DNA of 64,000 nucleotides, taken from assembly GCA_021287165.1 (NCBI GenBank), contig JAJTAY010000029.1:62001-126000 (forward strand), written 5' to 3'. The notes beneath the pieces were generated by a model. That model did not search any database, was not told the origin of the DNA, and was given only the letters and a program-made list of their open reading frames with translations. Both the position numbers and the translations under genes were made by a program. Shown here piece after piece: positions 17,746 to 26,608 of this stretch. Source of the DNA: Bacteroidia bacterium. GTDB lineage: Bacteria > Bacteroidota > Bacteroidia > Bacteroidales > F082. The stretch's first letter is position 1; each line of letters opens with the position of its first letter.

Positions 17746-19563
17746 ATGAGATCATTTGTTATTGCCGGTGTTGTCATCATTTTCTACTTAATGCAATTGT
17801 TGTTGCAGGACAAGGCATTAAGGCATGTGGATGGCGACGGCAGCGGTTATTATGCCTATCTGACAGCTGTCCTGATTCATAAAACTACCGATTTTAAGCC
17901 GGTTTTGGAGGCAGAAAAGCAGCGCCACAGTCTCGACTACATGGCCCATTACTTTCATCCTGTGGGCGATGTATTGATCAATAAGTTTTATATGGGCACG
18001 GCACTGATGCTATTGCCTTTTTTCATGCTGGCCATGCTTTTTTCGTGGATTGCAGGCATGCCGGTGGACGGCTACAATATCATATTTCAATATGCCGTAG
18101 CGCTTTCCGGTGCCACCTGGCTGGCTATAGGTTTGCTGGCCACTAAAAGATTGCTGCTGGTTTATCAGATAGAAAAGCCGGCCGCGGTGATTTCCATTAT
18201 TGCCATTGCGCTGGGCACCAATCTGTTTCATTATGCTTTTTTGCAGCCCTCGCATTCCCATGTTTACTCCTTTACAGCCATAGCCTTGTTTTTGCTCTAT
18301 GCGCGATTGTTTTTCCTCAGGCTTGTTCCAAAACATTTTGCGCTTTCAATGCTTATTTATGGATTGGTCATCCTCATAAGGCCTTCCAACGGCATTGTTA
18401 TCCTTGCATTACCTTTTATAGCAGGAAGCAAGGAATTGTTTTTCAATGCTTTCAGATTCCTTATCGCAAAACCAAGGCTGCTGGTTCGCGGCCTGTTGCT
18501 GGCTATGGCAATCGTAGGTTTACAAGTGATTTACAACCTTCATCTCACAGGCCAACTGTTTTTATGGTCCTATCAGAACGAAGGATTCAACTTCGCTTCA
18601 CCCGCATTTTTTTCTTTTCTTTTCAGCTTCCGTAAAGGGTTCTTTGTTTATACCCCGCTTATGCTGATAAGCTTCATTGGTGTTGCCATTCTCTGGCGTC
18701 GAAGCAATTGGGCGGCTGTCAGTTTCCTGTCGTTTTTCCTGATTCTTGTTTACATTCTGTCGTCCTGGTGGAACTGGTTTTATGGAGATAGTTTCGGAAT
18801 GCGACCGATGGTCGATTTTTATGCCCTGTTCGCAATACCACTTGCATTGCTGATTGGTCAGGTGCTTCAAAAAAAAGCATTGACATTTATCGTTTTTTCG
18901 GTGTTATTGTCGGTCATGGCGCTAAACCTTTTCCAGACATGGCAATATAAAGCCGGAATTATTCATCCCGATGCGATGAATGCTGCCAAATACAGGCACG
19001 TTTTTTTGCGGTGGGGCGAGGAATACAGGAATATTTTCGGTGGCAATGCCGAACCCTTGTTCAGCAATAACTTAGGTGGACTGATCACTTCGTTTACCAA
19101 CACAATGGAGCATAGCCGCGATCCCTGGACTTCCAATGGTATTCAACAATCTGAAGAGGCATTCTCAGGAAGTCAGGTCGCTCAGATGAATCAGTCGAAT
19201 ATTTATTCTCCTACCTTGGTATTGCAGCAAGGCGAATTCCCAACCACCAAAGGCGAAGTGTATGTCAAAGCCCGGATAGAATTTCGTGAAAATGAACCCA
19301 ATGCTGCCCAGGATGCTCTGTTGGTTTATGCGGTTTCCGACCAATCGCAAAAGGTAATTTTCTATAAAACCTTTCGGATCAAGCAGATGCCTGATAATCT
19401 GACTGAGGATTGGAGAACTTTTGAAACGGGCTTTCGCGTTCCTGCATGGGATGAATCGGTAGCCGAAATAAAGGTTTACGTTTGGAATAAGGAACGTAAG
19501 CGTTTTCAGCTGGATGATTTCGACATAGCTTTCTATAACATTAATGACCATGACAGACGATAG
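17746..19563 (+). CDS. polytopic membrane protein, possible GT-C fold glycosyltransferase
   Basis: A 605-residue protein with about ten to twelve membrane helices in residues 1-400 and a soluble C-terminal part of about 170 residues. After the first helix an extracytoplasmic loop contains HVDGDGSGYYAYL, an acidic motif like the catalytic loop of lipid-phosphate-sugar-dependent GT-C enzymes, and a further YMAHYFHPVGD segment. The C-terminal region (about 470-600) looks like an all-beta carbohydrate-binding-type domain ending in QLDDFDIAFYN. Function is not established; a periplasmic sugar transferase is a reasonable guess. It overlaps the next small gene by 20 bases and has its own promoter after the FKBP terminator. 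Confidence 0.7.
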   Translation: MRSFVIAGVVIIFYLMQLLLQDKALRHVDGDGSGYYAYLTAVLIHKTTDFKPVLEAEKQRHSLDYMAHYFHPVGDVLINKFYMGTALMLLPFFMLAMLFSWIAGMPVDGYNIIFQYAVALSGATWLAIGLLATKRLLLVYQIEKPAAVISIIAIALGTNLFHYAFLQPSHSHVYSFTAIALFLLYARLFFLRLVPKHFALSMLIYGLVILIRPSNGIVILALPFIAGSKELFFNAFRFLIAKPRLLVRGLLLAMAIVGLQVIYNLHLTGQLFLWSYQNEGFNFASPAFFSFLFSFRKGFFVYTPLMLISFIGVAILWRRSNWAAVSFLSFFLILVYILSSWWNWFYGDSFGMRPMVDFYALFAIPLALLIGQVLQKKALTFIVFSVLLSVMALNLFQTWQYKAGIIHPDAMNAAKYRHVFLRWGEEYRNIFGGNAEPLFSNNLGGLITSFTNTMEHSRDPWTSNGIQQSEEAFSGSQVAQMNQSNIYSPTLVLQQGEFPTTKGEVYVKARIEFRENEPNAAQDALLVYAVSDQSQKVIFYKTFRIKQMPDNLTEDWRTFETGFRVPAWDESVAEIKVYVWNKERKRFQLDDFDIAFYNINDHDRR

Positions 19564-19738
19564 ATTTTTCAGGTTCAACAACAACCTTGTGGAAGGCGAG
19601 GATTACTACATGGAGAATGGATACAGGGTGATGAAAGAATCTTACCTCAAACGCAGAGGCTATTGCTGTGGAAATGGGTGCAGGCATTGCCCTTATTTTC
19701 CCCGACACACAAAGGGCAACACGCGTCTTGCCGAGTAA
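19544..19738 (+). CDS. small cysteine-rich protein, DUF5522-like
   Basis: A 64-residue protein of unknown function. The C-terminal half has YLKRRGYCCGNGCRHCPY, a cysteine cluster (CC..GC..C) that suggests metal binding and is typical of the small DUF5522 family. The aromatic N-terminal stretch (EDYYMENGYRVMKESYL) is also typical. The start is either 19544 or the second ATG at 19550; both overlap the end of the preceding membrane protein gene, which implies coupled translation. No partner or reaction is known to me for this family. Confidence 0.8.
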   Translation: MTMTDDRFFRFNNNLVEGEDYYMENGYRVMKESYLKRRGYCCGNGCRHCPYFPRHTKGNTRLAE

Positions 19739-19807
19739 TTTCGTCAGCTAAGCGTGAAAATCACCCGTAATTGCTTATCTTTAAGTGTTTTTTAAAATGT
19801 GCTTTCG

Positions 19808-21304
19808 ATGATTCCTTCAAATACAAGTGTACAAAGCTGGTTCGAGCATTTCGCAATGCCAGCCGCTTTGCTCGATTCTGATTTCAGGCTTTTAATGATT
19901 AATGAAAGCTTTAAAACATTTTTCAGAATTGTTGAAAGCAATGCCGACGCTACGGTCTGGCAACAGGCTGGCTTCGAATTATCCCTTGATGTTTCAGGTA
20001 TAAAGCGTGATCTGGATAATAACAGGGTTGTCGGTATTAGCCTTCCGTCCAATCCCGAATTCCAGCTTAGGTTTTACCCTTCCGATTCCGCTGAGAGCCG
20101 TTTAATTTTGGCTATAACGGAGCCTGAGTCGGGAAGTGAGCGCGAAACATTGCGAAAAACACTCGACGAAGCAATAGAAAGCAATCGTCTTAAGACCGCT
20201 TTCCTGGCCAATATGAGCCACGAGATACGTACCCCGCTGAATACTATTATCGGTTTCTCGGATTTGATTATTGATGAGGAACTTACGCATGAGGAAATCC
20301 TCAATCTGGTGGGTATGATCAAAACTTCGGGAAAGTCGCTTCTGCAGCTTGTCGAAGATATCATTGATATTTCGCGCATCGAGGCCGGACAGGTGAGAAT
20401 CAACCCAACGCAGGTGAAGCTTGGGCCTGTATTTCAGGAGATGTTCATGATGTTCGAAAACCAACTCAATAAAAGACGCGACAGATCAGGTGTTGAGCTT
20501 CGAACCGGCAGCGCTGTTCCGGCCGATGCATGTGTTTTTGCTGACATTTTCAGGTTCAGGCAGATTTTAATTAACCTGCTTAGCAATGCAGTGAAGTTTA
20601 CCGAGTCAGGATTTATCGAGTTTGGCTATTTGTTGGGCGAATCCGGCATGATCCAATTCTATGTCAAGGACACTGGAGTGGGCATCGATCCTGCGATGGC
20701 TTCGAAGGTGTTTCAACGTTTCGGCCAGATCAATCAGCCGGGTATTCACAACAGGGAAGGGGCCGGTCTGGGAATGGCTATTACCAAGCAGCTTGTTGAA
20801 TTGATGGGCGGGAAAATTTGGTTTGATTCCCAACCAGGTAAAGGCTCTACTTTTTATTTCACCCTTCCTGCCTGCCAGCCGATCAGGTTGGAGCAACAAA
20901 GCGATTTTTACAACGAATTGTTTGAGTGGAGCAAGGAAATCTTTTTAATTGTTGACGATGTTGAAGCTAATTATCTGTTTCTGAGATCGCTGCTCAAATC
21001 GACCGGTGCTTTGCAGCTTTGGGCGAAAAACGGGGAGGAAGCCATTCGATATTGCCGCAGCAATCCCGACATAAGCCTTGTGCTTATGGATATTCAAATG
21101 CCAAAGACAGACGGTTACGAAGCCACAAGAAAAATAAAGGAACTGAATCCGGGTCTTCCCATTATTGCTCAAACAGCCTTTGCCGACAACGAAAGTAAGG
21201 CGAAGGCCATACAAGTAGGATGTAGCGATTTTATCACCAAGCCTATAAGTAAACACGAACTGCTCTCACTCATCGACCAGCATTTAAAGCGTAACATGAT
21301 GTAA
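19808..21304 (+). CDS. hybrid sensor histidine kinase with PAS-like input and C-terminal receiver
   Basis: A 498-residue soluble kinase. An in-frame GTG at 19799 is possible, but I choose ATG 19808 (MIPSNTSVQSW). Domains: PAS-like region (about 5-110, beginning WFEHFAMPAALLDSDFRLL), HisKA with phosphoacceptor histidine in [17 protein letters not shown] (about 139), HATPase_c (NLLSNAVKF, DTGVGID, GAGLGMAI) and a receiver (about 377-495) with DD in IVDDVEA, phosphoacceptor Asp in VLMDIQMP and Lys in FITKPIS. No membrane segment is seen, so it senses an intracellular signal. No phosphotransfer partner is adjacent. recQ follows 11 bases later, probably cotranscribed but functionally unrelated. 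Confidence 0.93.
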   Translation: MIPSNTSVQSWFEHFAMPAALLDSDFRLLMINESFKTFFRIVESNADATVWQQAGFELSLDVSGIKRDLDNNRVVGISLPSNPEFQLRFYPSDSAESRLILAITEPESGSERETLRKTLDEAIESNRLKTAFLANMSHEIRTPLNTIIGFSDLIIDEELTHEEILNLVGMIKTSGKSLLQLVEDIIDISRIEAGQVRINPTQVKLGPVFQEMFMMFENQLNKRRDRSGVELRTGSAVPADACVFADIFRFRQILINLLSNAVKFTESGFIEFGYLLGESGMIQFYVKDTGVGIDPAMASKVFQRFGQINQPGIHNREGAGLGMAITKQLVELMGGKIWFDSQPGKGSTFYFTLPACQPIRLEQQSDFYNELFEWSKEIFLIVDDVEANYLFLRSLLKSTGALQLWAKNGEEAIRYCRSNPDISLVLMDIQMPKTDGYEATRKIKELNPGLPIIAQTAFADNESKAKAIQVGCSDFITKPISKHELLSLIDQHLKRNMM

Positions 21305-21315
21305 AACATAATGTT

Positions 21316-23244
21316 ATGAGCAATAAGGCCAGAGAGGTTCTAACCCGTTATTGGGGCTATTCTACATTTCGCCCCATGCAGGAAGAGATTATCGACTCGG
21401 TACTCTTTGGCCGCGATACATTAGCCTTATTGCCAACCGGCGGAGGTAAATCCATCTGCTTTCAGGTTCCTGCAATGGTTATGGATGGCCTTTGTTTAGT
21501 TGTTACTCCGCTTATAGCCTTGATGAAAGATCAGGTGGAGCAACTCAGGCGTAGGGGTATACCTGCTGCTGCCATTTATTCGGGAATGCATAACCTTGAA
21601 ATTGAACGGGTTTATAATAATGCCGCTTTTGGTCAGCTTAAATTTCTTTACATCAGTCCTGAACGACTGCAGACGCAGCGCTTCATCGATTCGGTCGGTA
21701 AGATGCATATTAACCTGATAGCCGTTGACGAATCGCATTGTATTTCTCAGTGGGGCTACGATTTCAGGCCGCCTTATCTAAAGATTGCCGAGATTCGCCC
21801 CTATGCACCAAAAGCACCGGTGCTCGCACTCACAGCCACGGCTACGCCGGAGGTAGTTGAAGACATTATGGACAAGCTGAAGTTTAACGGACGTCAGGTT
21901 TTTCAAACAAGCTACGAACGTAAAAATTTGGTTTACAACGTTATAGATGATGCCGATAAAATGTCGGCCATGCTGAGACTTTTCCGACAAATGCCGCATG
22001 GGAGCGGGGTAATCTATGTGCGTAACCGACGCCGGACGCGCGAAATGGCTGAATATCTCAACAATAATGGCATAAGTGCCACCTATTACCATGCCGGACT
22101 CGACGGGAAGGAGCGCGACAAACGCCAGCTTATGTGGATGCGCGGCCAAACCAAGGTGATGGTGGCAACCAACGCTTTCGGCATGGGCATCGACAAACCG
22201 GATGTTCGGTTGGTGATTCATATGGATCTGCCTGATACGCTTGAGGCTTATTTTCAGGAAGCGGGCAGGGCAGGGCGCGACGGCAACGATTCAGCTGCAT
22301 ATTTGCTTCTTTCGTTGGAGGATATCAGGAATCTGAAGTCGAACTTCGAAGCCACATTTCCTGACATAAAAACGATAAGATTGATCTACCAGGCCATAGG
22401 GAATTATTTGAATATACCCATTGGCGGAGGTGCTGATCGCGCGTATGATTTTGATCTTCAGCTTTTTTCTCAAACCTACGGACAGCCTGCGCTTGTTGTT
22501 TTCAATGTGTTGCAACTGCTCGAAAGGGAAGGTCTGGTGATGCTTACCGATGGATTGAAGAATCACAGCAAAGTTTATATTGTTGCCAACAGGGACGATT
22601 TGTACCGTTTTCAGGTGGAGCAACCGGCTTTCGATCCATTGATCAAATCAATGTTGAGAAACTACCCCGGAATAATGACGGATTTTGTAAATGTAGTGGA
22701 GGAAGATCTGGGTCGAAAGTGCAATCTCAACAGCGAGCAGCTTGTTCAATCGCTGAAAAGCCTTGAGCGCTTTGGTTTGCTGGCCTATCAGCAACGAACC
22801 GATAAACCGCAGCTTGTGTGGCTGAGCGAACGCATCGATGCCAATCAGATAAGGCTTTCCCCCGAAAATTACGCTTCGCGTAAGCAGGCAGCCTCCAGAC
22901 GTTTGCAGGCCGTTATGGATTTTGTCAATAACAAGGAGCATTGCCGAAGCCGTCAGCTGCTTGAATATTTTGGCGAAAAAAACGAGAAACGTTGTGGGCG
23001 GTGCGATGTTTGCCTTAAGCGGAATGAGCTTCAAATCAGCGATTTTGAGTTCATGCAGATCACTCAGGGCATACGCACAATGCTTCAGCGCAGGCCTTAT
23101 CCGCTTTACGAACTGATGGCCTCATTCCCGGGCAGAACAGAGGAAAAGATTTTAAAAGTAATCCGGTATTTGCTCGAAACCAAGGTCATCATGAAAGACG
23201 ACAACGACCTGCTTCGTCTGAAGCTTCAACAATCAATCTCTTAG
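21316..23244 (+). CDS. recQ: ATP-dependent DNA helicase RecQ
   Basis: A 642-residue 3'-5' DNA helicase for recombination and fork repair. Motifs: Walker A LPTGGGKSICFQ, DESH box in AVDESHCISQWGYDFRP (with the RecQ aromatic-rich loop), TATATPEV (motif III), and motif VI QEAGRAGRDG. The zinc-binding domain has its cysteines in HCRSRQLLEYFG and RCGRCDVC. After a winged-helix region the protein ends with a short helical segment; the HRDC domain of E. coli RecQ is not evident. This shorter form is common in Bacteroidota, many of which carry two RecQ paralogues. It ends 11 bases before the convergent DUF4301 gene. Confidence 0.95.
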   Translation: MSNKAREVLTRYWGYSTFRPMQEEIIDSVLFGRDTLALLPTGGGKSICFQVPAMVMDGLCLVVTPLIALMKDQVEQLRRRGIPAAAIYSGMHNLEIERVYNNAAFGQLKFLYISPERLQTQRFIDSVGKMHINLIAVDESHCISQWGYDFRPPYLKIAEIRPYAPKAPVLALTATATPEVVEDIMDKLKFNGRQVFQTSYERKNLVYNVIDDADKMSAMLRLFRQMPHGSGVIYVRNRRRTREMAEYLNNNGISATYYHAGLDGKERDKRQLMWMRGQTKVMVATNAFGMGIDKPDVRLVIHMDLPDTLEAYFQEAGRAGRDGNDSAAYLLLSLEDIRNLKSNFEATFPDIKTIRLIYQAIGNYLNIPIGGGADRAYDFDLQLFSQTYGQPALVVFNVLQLLEREGLVMLTDGLKNHSKVYIVANRDDLYRFQVEQPAFDPLIKSMLRNYPGIMTDFVNVVEEDLGRKCNLNSEQLVQSLKSLERFGLLAYQQRTDKPQLVWLSERIDANQIRLSPENYASRKQAASRRLQAVMDFVNNKEHCRSRQLLEYFGEKNEKRCGRCDVCLKRNELQISDFEFMQITQGIRTMLQRRPYPLYELMASFPGRTEEKILKVIRYLLETKVIMKDDNDLLRLKLQQSIS

Positions 23245-23255
23245 GCTGCTGTGCC

Positions 23256-24815
23256 TTATTCGGGCTGATGCTGAGGCCTCAGAAGGTCGTTAACTGTTTT
23301 AACCGGGTTGAAGGTGATCAGAGGCGTCTCAACAAAAATGGTGATCCAGTCCGACATGGCCCCGTTCCACAAACCGGGGAGCTCTAGTGCTTTTAAAGGC
23401 CTGCCATCCTTAAACTTAGTAGAAATGAATCCTGTATTGTTGTCCACGAAGGTGGTCAGATCAAATTTTTCGCCCCTGAAGCTGTACACCCCGCAAACCA
23501 GGTCGACCGGGTTGAAATGGGTGGCAGATTTTACAATTTCCTGCTGCTCGGGGTCGTTCATGTCGATCTGGGATGACTCTACAATTTGAAGCGACTTGAC
23601 ACCTTCGGGCGAGACTACCCAGAACGGTCCGCCTCCGGGTTCACCTTCGTTTTTTACCATCCCACAAATGCGGATCGGGCGGTTGAGCTGGGTAAAAAGA
23701 TAATCCATCTTTTCCATAAAATCGTAACCCTCGTAAACCACCGGGATATTGATCATCAGTTCTTTGCGTGCGAAATCGGCTATCTTTTCAAGCTCAGCTT
23801 CATCCAGTGCACCGCTGTCGAGCAGGTCGAGGTATTCGAAAGTTTGCTCCTGCAGATTTATGAGCAGTGCACCGATAGCTTTCTTGTAGTCATAGGTTGT
23901 GGCCCTCAACCGGTCGGGGACGATGTTGTCGATGTTTTTGATGAAAATGATTTCTTCATTCAGATCGTTGAGGTTTTCGATCAGTGCGCCATGGCCTCCA
24001 GGACGGAACAGCAGGGTGCCGTCGTCGTTTCTGAAAGGCTGATTGTTCATGTCCACTGCTATGGTATCGGTGGATGATTTCTGCTCTGAGAAGCTGATGT
24101 TGTATTTTACGCCAAGTCGTGATTCGTAGATTGGCTTGAGTTCATCGAGCAATTCGATAAAACGCGCCTTATGCTCAGGCGATATGGTAAAATGAAGTTT
24201 TGCGACCTTATCTTGTCCTTCGGCATACACAGCAGCTTCAACCAGATGTTCTTCGAGTGCAAGCCGGCTTCCTTCGGGATACCAGTGAAATTTTAACAAT
24301 GCTTTCGGAAGGGAGCCGTAATCGAGGCCGCGTTCACCAATCAGATAATCTACAACACGACCGAGTTTACCTTCTTCGATCAACTGTTCAATGTCTTCGC
24401 CTGCCGAAGCAGCGACGGCCTTCAGATCATCATAAAATGCAAACTTGCTCAGGTTCTTCAGAAAATAACCCACGCTGTTGAAGTCAGTCTGACTCATGGT
24501 TGCCAAAATCTCCTCCTTGGTCCCCATAAACGACTGTGAGAATTCGAACAAATGCTTAAACATGCGGCTTGCAGCACCGGAAGCCGGGACAAATTTTATG
24601 ATATCGTAATCGTTTTTTCTCTTGTCGAAATTTTCTATAAGCAATCTCAGTTCGCCGTCTTCGATGCGTCGTATGCCTCCGTTATCGATGGTTGCAGGTT
24701 CGATAAGCTGCATAAAGGGAAATCCTTTTCTGAAGTATCCAAGCTGTCGTTCAATCTGTTCCGGGTCAATGCCTTTGTTTCGGATCTGGTCGAGGTCTTT
24801 TGGCTGGAGCTGCAT
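23256..24815 (-). CDS. DUF4301 family protein, possibly nucleotidyltransferase-like
   Basis: A 519-residue soluble protein of a family restricted largely to Bacteroidota and without assigned function. ATG 24815 (MQLQPKDLDQIR) is chosen over the longer frame to 24860, since a TTG-N21-TACATTTG promoter lies just upstream of 24836. Two motifs stand out: FVPASGAASRMFK near residue 90, placed like a glycine-rich nucleotide loop, and RPGGHGALIENLNDL near residue 275, which resembles the substrate loop of UDP-sugar pyrophosphorylases. A sugar or nucleotide transferase fold is therefore my inference, not an established fact. It is divergent from the tRNA-Leu pair. Confidence 0.8.
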   Translation of the reverse strand: MQLQPKDLDQIRNKGIDPEQIERQLGYFRKGFPFMQLIEPATIDNGGIRRIEDGELRLLIENFDKRKNDYDIIKFVPASGAASRMFKHLFEFSQSFMGTKEEILATMSQTDFNSVGYFLKNLSKFAFYDDLKAVAASAGEDIEQLIEEGKLGRVVDYLIGERGLDYGSLPKALLKFHWYPEGSRLALEEHLVEAAVYAEGQDKVAKLHFTISPEHKARFIELLDELKPIYESRLGVKYNISFSEQKSSTDTIAVDMNNQPFRNDDGTLLFRPGGHGALIENLNDLNEEIIFIKNIDNIVPDRLRATTYDYKKAIGALLINLQEQTFEYLDLLDSGALDEAELEKIADFARKELMINIPVVYEGYDFMEKMDYLFTQLNRPIRICGMVKNEGEPGGGPFWVVSPEGVKSLQIVESSQIDMNDPEQQEIVKSATHFNPVDLVCGVYSFRGEKFDLTTFVDNNTGFISTKFKDGRPLKALELPGLWNGAMSDWITIFVETPLITFNPVKTVNDLLRPQHQPE

Positions 24816-24835
24816 ATTTATGGGCTTTAATGCTT

Positions 24836-24867
24836 CAAATGTACAAAAGCGGGGCGGCAATGTTCAA
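24836..24867 (-). promoter_or_regulatory. promoter of the DUF4301 gene
   Basis: On the minus strand: TTG (24867-24865), 21-base spacer, TACATTTG (24843-24836), 20 bases before the ATG at 24815. Confidence 0.55.
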
Positions 24868-24894
24868 AATCCTTTCGATTTTTTTAAGTCGATG

Positions 24895-24924
24895 TTGCAG
24901 CAACCAAATTTCATATTAAATTTG
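24895..24924 (+). promoter_or_regulatory. promoter of the tRNA-Leu pair
   Basis: TTG (24895-24897), 19-base spacer, TAAATTTG (24917-24924) followed by CA; the mature tRNA begins 10 bases further on. A textbook Bacteroidota promoter. Confidence 0.65.
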
Positions 24925-24934
24925 CACTCTCTTT

Positions 24935-25018
24935 GCCCAGGTGGTGGAATTGGTAGACACACCAGCTTGAGGGGCTGGCGCCGGCAACGGTGTGCAAGTT
25001 CGAATCTTGTCCTGGGCA
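24935..25018 (+). tRNA. tRNA-Leu (anticodon GAG)
   Basis: An 84-base class II tRNA. The acceptor stem GCCCAGG pairs with CCTGGGC and the discriminator is A. The anticodon arm CCAGC-TTGAGGG-GCTGG gives GAG. A long variable arm (GCGCCGGCAACGGTGT region) and the T arm with GTTCGAATC are present. CCA is not encoded. It is cotranscribed with the next tRNA. Confidence 0.96.
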
Positions 25019-25041
25019 CTAATCACAGTTCTTGCATATTT

Positions 25042-25125
25042 GCCCAAGTGGCGGAATTGGTAGACGCGCTACATTCAGGGTGTAGTGAGCGCACGCTCGT
25101 GAAGGTTCGAGTCCTTTCTTGGGCA
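25042..25125 (+). tRNA. tRNA-Leu (anticodon CAG)
   Basis: An 84-base class II tRNA. The acceptor stem GCCCAAG pairs with CTTGGGC, discriminator A. The anticodon arm CTACA-TTCAGGG-TGTAG gives CAG. It has a long variable arm and T loop GTTCGAGTC, no encoded CCA, and lies 23 bases after the GAG tRNA. A terminator follows at once. Confidence 0.96.
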
Positions 25126-25130
25126 CATTT

Positions 25131-25156
25131 ACCCGGCAAATGCCGGGTTTTTTTTT
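25131..25156 (+). terminator. intrinsic terminator of the tRNA-Leu operon
   Basis: ACCCGGC (25131-25137), 4-base loop, GCCGGGT (25142-25148), followed by a run of Ts to 25156. Confidence 0.92.
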
Positions 25157-25262
25157 AGCCAATTAACGGGCTGAAATACGGCAATTTACCGGAGATTTTC
25201 TATCTTTATCCTTGAAAAGAAACTGAGGCGGGCCTTAAATCTGCTTCATCAAATGCCTAATT

Positions 25263-25997
25263 ATGAAGCTTTTATTAATCAGCAATTCAACAAATCCCGG
25301 TGAAGCTTATCTCGGGTGGCCGCGGCCTTTTATTGCCGGGTTTTTAAAGAAATACGACATCTCAAAGGTGTTGTTTATACCCTATGCTGGCGTAAATCTT
25401 TCGGCTCAAGGCCTGAAAAAATCTTACGACATCTACGAAGAAAGGGTTTCGGCTGTTTTTGCAGAGTTCAGCTGCAAGGTGGACTCCATTCATCACCACC
25501 ATGAACCGGCATCTGCAGTGGCAGAAGCCGAGTGCATTGTTGTTGGCGGCGGAAATACTTTTCATCTGGTAGCGCAAATGCACCATCACAAGTTAATGGA
25601 ACCCATCAGGAAACGGATCATGCAGGGTATGCCATTTATGGGATGGAGTGCGGGTGCCAATGTTGCCTGCCCCACGCTTCGGACAACCAACGATATGCCT
25701 ATCATTCAACCGGCAAGTTTTGATTGTCTTAATCTCGTTCCTTTCCAGATCAACCCTCACTACCTCGATGCCCATCCTGCAGGCCACGGTGGCGAAACAA
25801 GGCAACAGCGCATTGAAGAATTTTTGGCGATTAACCGAAATGTTAAAGTGGTAGGTTTAAGGGAAGCAAGCCTGATTGAGGTGGAAGGGCTCGAAATGAA
25901 ACTACTTGGCCACAAACCCATGCGTTTATTCCAGTTTGGTATTGAACCTGAGGAGTTTGAACCGGGAAGCGATTTGAGTTTTCTTCTTCATTCATAG
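25263..25997 (+). CDS. pepE: dipeptidase E (alpha-aspartyl dipeptidase, family S51)
   Basis: A 244-residue cytosolic serine peptidase that hydrolyses dipeptides with N-terminal aspartate. The fold is class I glutamine-amidotransferase-like. The nucleophile serine (about residue 129) lies in GWSAGAN, preceded by the GGGNTFHL oxyanion region; the candidate catalytic histidine is in NPHYLDAHP. N-terminal LLISNSTNPGEAYLGWP matches PepE. Length is close to the roughly 230 residues of enterobacterial PepE. The gene stands alone between the tRNA terminator and a bidirectional terminator shared with the convergent response regulator gene. Confidence 0.93.
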   Translation: MKLLLISNSTNPGEAYLGWPRPFIAGFLKKYDISKVLFIPYAGVNLSAQGLKKSYDIYEERVSAVFAEFSCKVDSIHHHHEPASAVAEAECIVVGGGNTFHLVAQMHHHKLMEPIRKRIMQGMPFMGWSAGANVACPTLRTTNDMPIIQPASFDCLNLVPFQINPHYLDAHPAGHGGETRQQRIEEFLAINRNVKVVGLREASLIEVEGLEMKLLGHKPMRLFQFGIEPEEFEPGSDLSFLLHS

Positions 25998-26063
25998 TTC
26001 AGAACCAATCGTCCGGTACGATTAAAATAATTATCTGTCAAACGCTTATTTGTATAAAAATTT

Positions 26064-26094
26064 AAGCCCTCATTTCGCGAAGAGATGAGGGCTT
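26064..26094. terminator. bidirectional terminator between pepE and the response regulator gene
   Basis: AAGCCCTCAT (26064-26073) and ATGAGGGCTT (26085-26094) form a 10-base stem around an 11-base loop. Flanking T-rich and A-rich bases allow it to act on both strands. Confidence 0.75.
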
Positions 26095-26116
26095 TAAGTT
26101 TGATGTATAAAACGTT

Positions 26117-26524
26117 TTATAATATATCAAATCGTTGAGCCACAGCGAGAATTTTCTGCTCGAGCTCGTGGGGCTTATAGGGCTTGGCCAGAAACTCATC
26201 CATACCGGCATCACTGCAGTTTTTTCTGTCCTGTTCCAAAGCAAAGGCTGTAACGGCAATGATGGGGATGTGGCTTCCGCCTCCTTCCAGGGCCTCAATC
26301 TGACGAATGGCCTTTGTAGCCTCTATGCCATTCATTTCGGGCATCTGAATATCCATCAATATGATATCATACTTATTTGACTTGAATTTCTCCAAACCTA
26401 CAAGGCCATTCTCGGCCAAATCTATCTGATATCCAAGTTTTCGTACTACAGCGAGGGCAAACTTCTGGTTGAGCTCGTTGTCTTCGACGAGCAGAATCTT
26501 GAGCGGAGTATTTATGTCAGGCAT
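26117..26524 (-). CDS. single-domain response regulator
   Basis: A 135-residue stand-alone receiver domain. ATG 26524 is preferred to the GTG at 26527. Key residues are present: the acidic pair in LLVEDNELN (Glu-Asp form), phosphoacceptor Asp in ILMDIQMP, Thr in IIAVTAF, and Lys in FLAKPYK. There is no output domain, so it probably passes phosphate on or acts by protein contact. The spacing and type fit a partner of the hybrid kinase encoded 84 bases upstream (26609-28984). A TACCTTTG box at 26585-26578 could give it its own promoter. It marks the left end of the polysaccharide cluster. Confidence 0.93.
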   Translation of the reverse strand: MPDINTPLKILLVEDNELNQKFALAVVRKLGYQIDLAENGLVGLEKFKSNKYDIILMDIQMPEMNGIEATKAIRQIEALEGGGSHIPIIAVTAFALEQDRKNCSDAGMDEFLAKPYKPHELEQKILAVAQRFDIL

Positions 26525-26577
26525 CACTGAAATATTTTTTCGACGACTACGAACTTTTATGTTGCCTTTGGAAAGTT

Positions 26578-26585
26578 CAAAGGTA
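26578..26585 (-). promoter_or_regulatory. candidate -7 element for the response regulator gene
   Basis: TACCTTTG on the minus strand, 53 bases before the ATG at 26524. No -33 element was found. Confidence 0.3.
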
Positions 26586-26608
26586 AAGAGTTTGGCGCAT
26601 TTTATGCA

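Noticed and set aside
24622..25158. 178-codon plus-strand frame
   Set aside because: It runs through both tRNA-Leu genes and antisense to the DUF4301 N-terminus; the translation is low-complexity with no family features.
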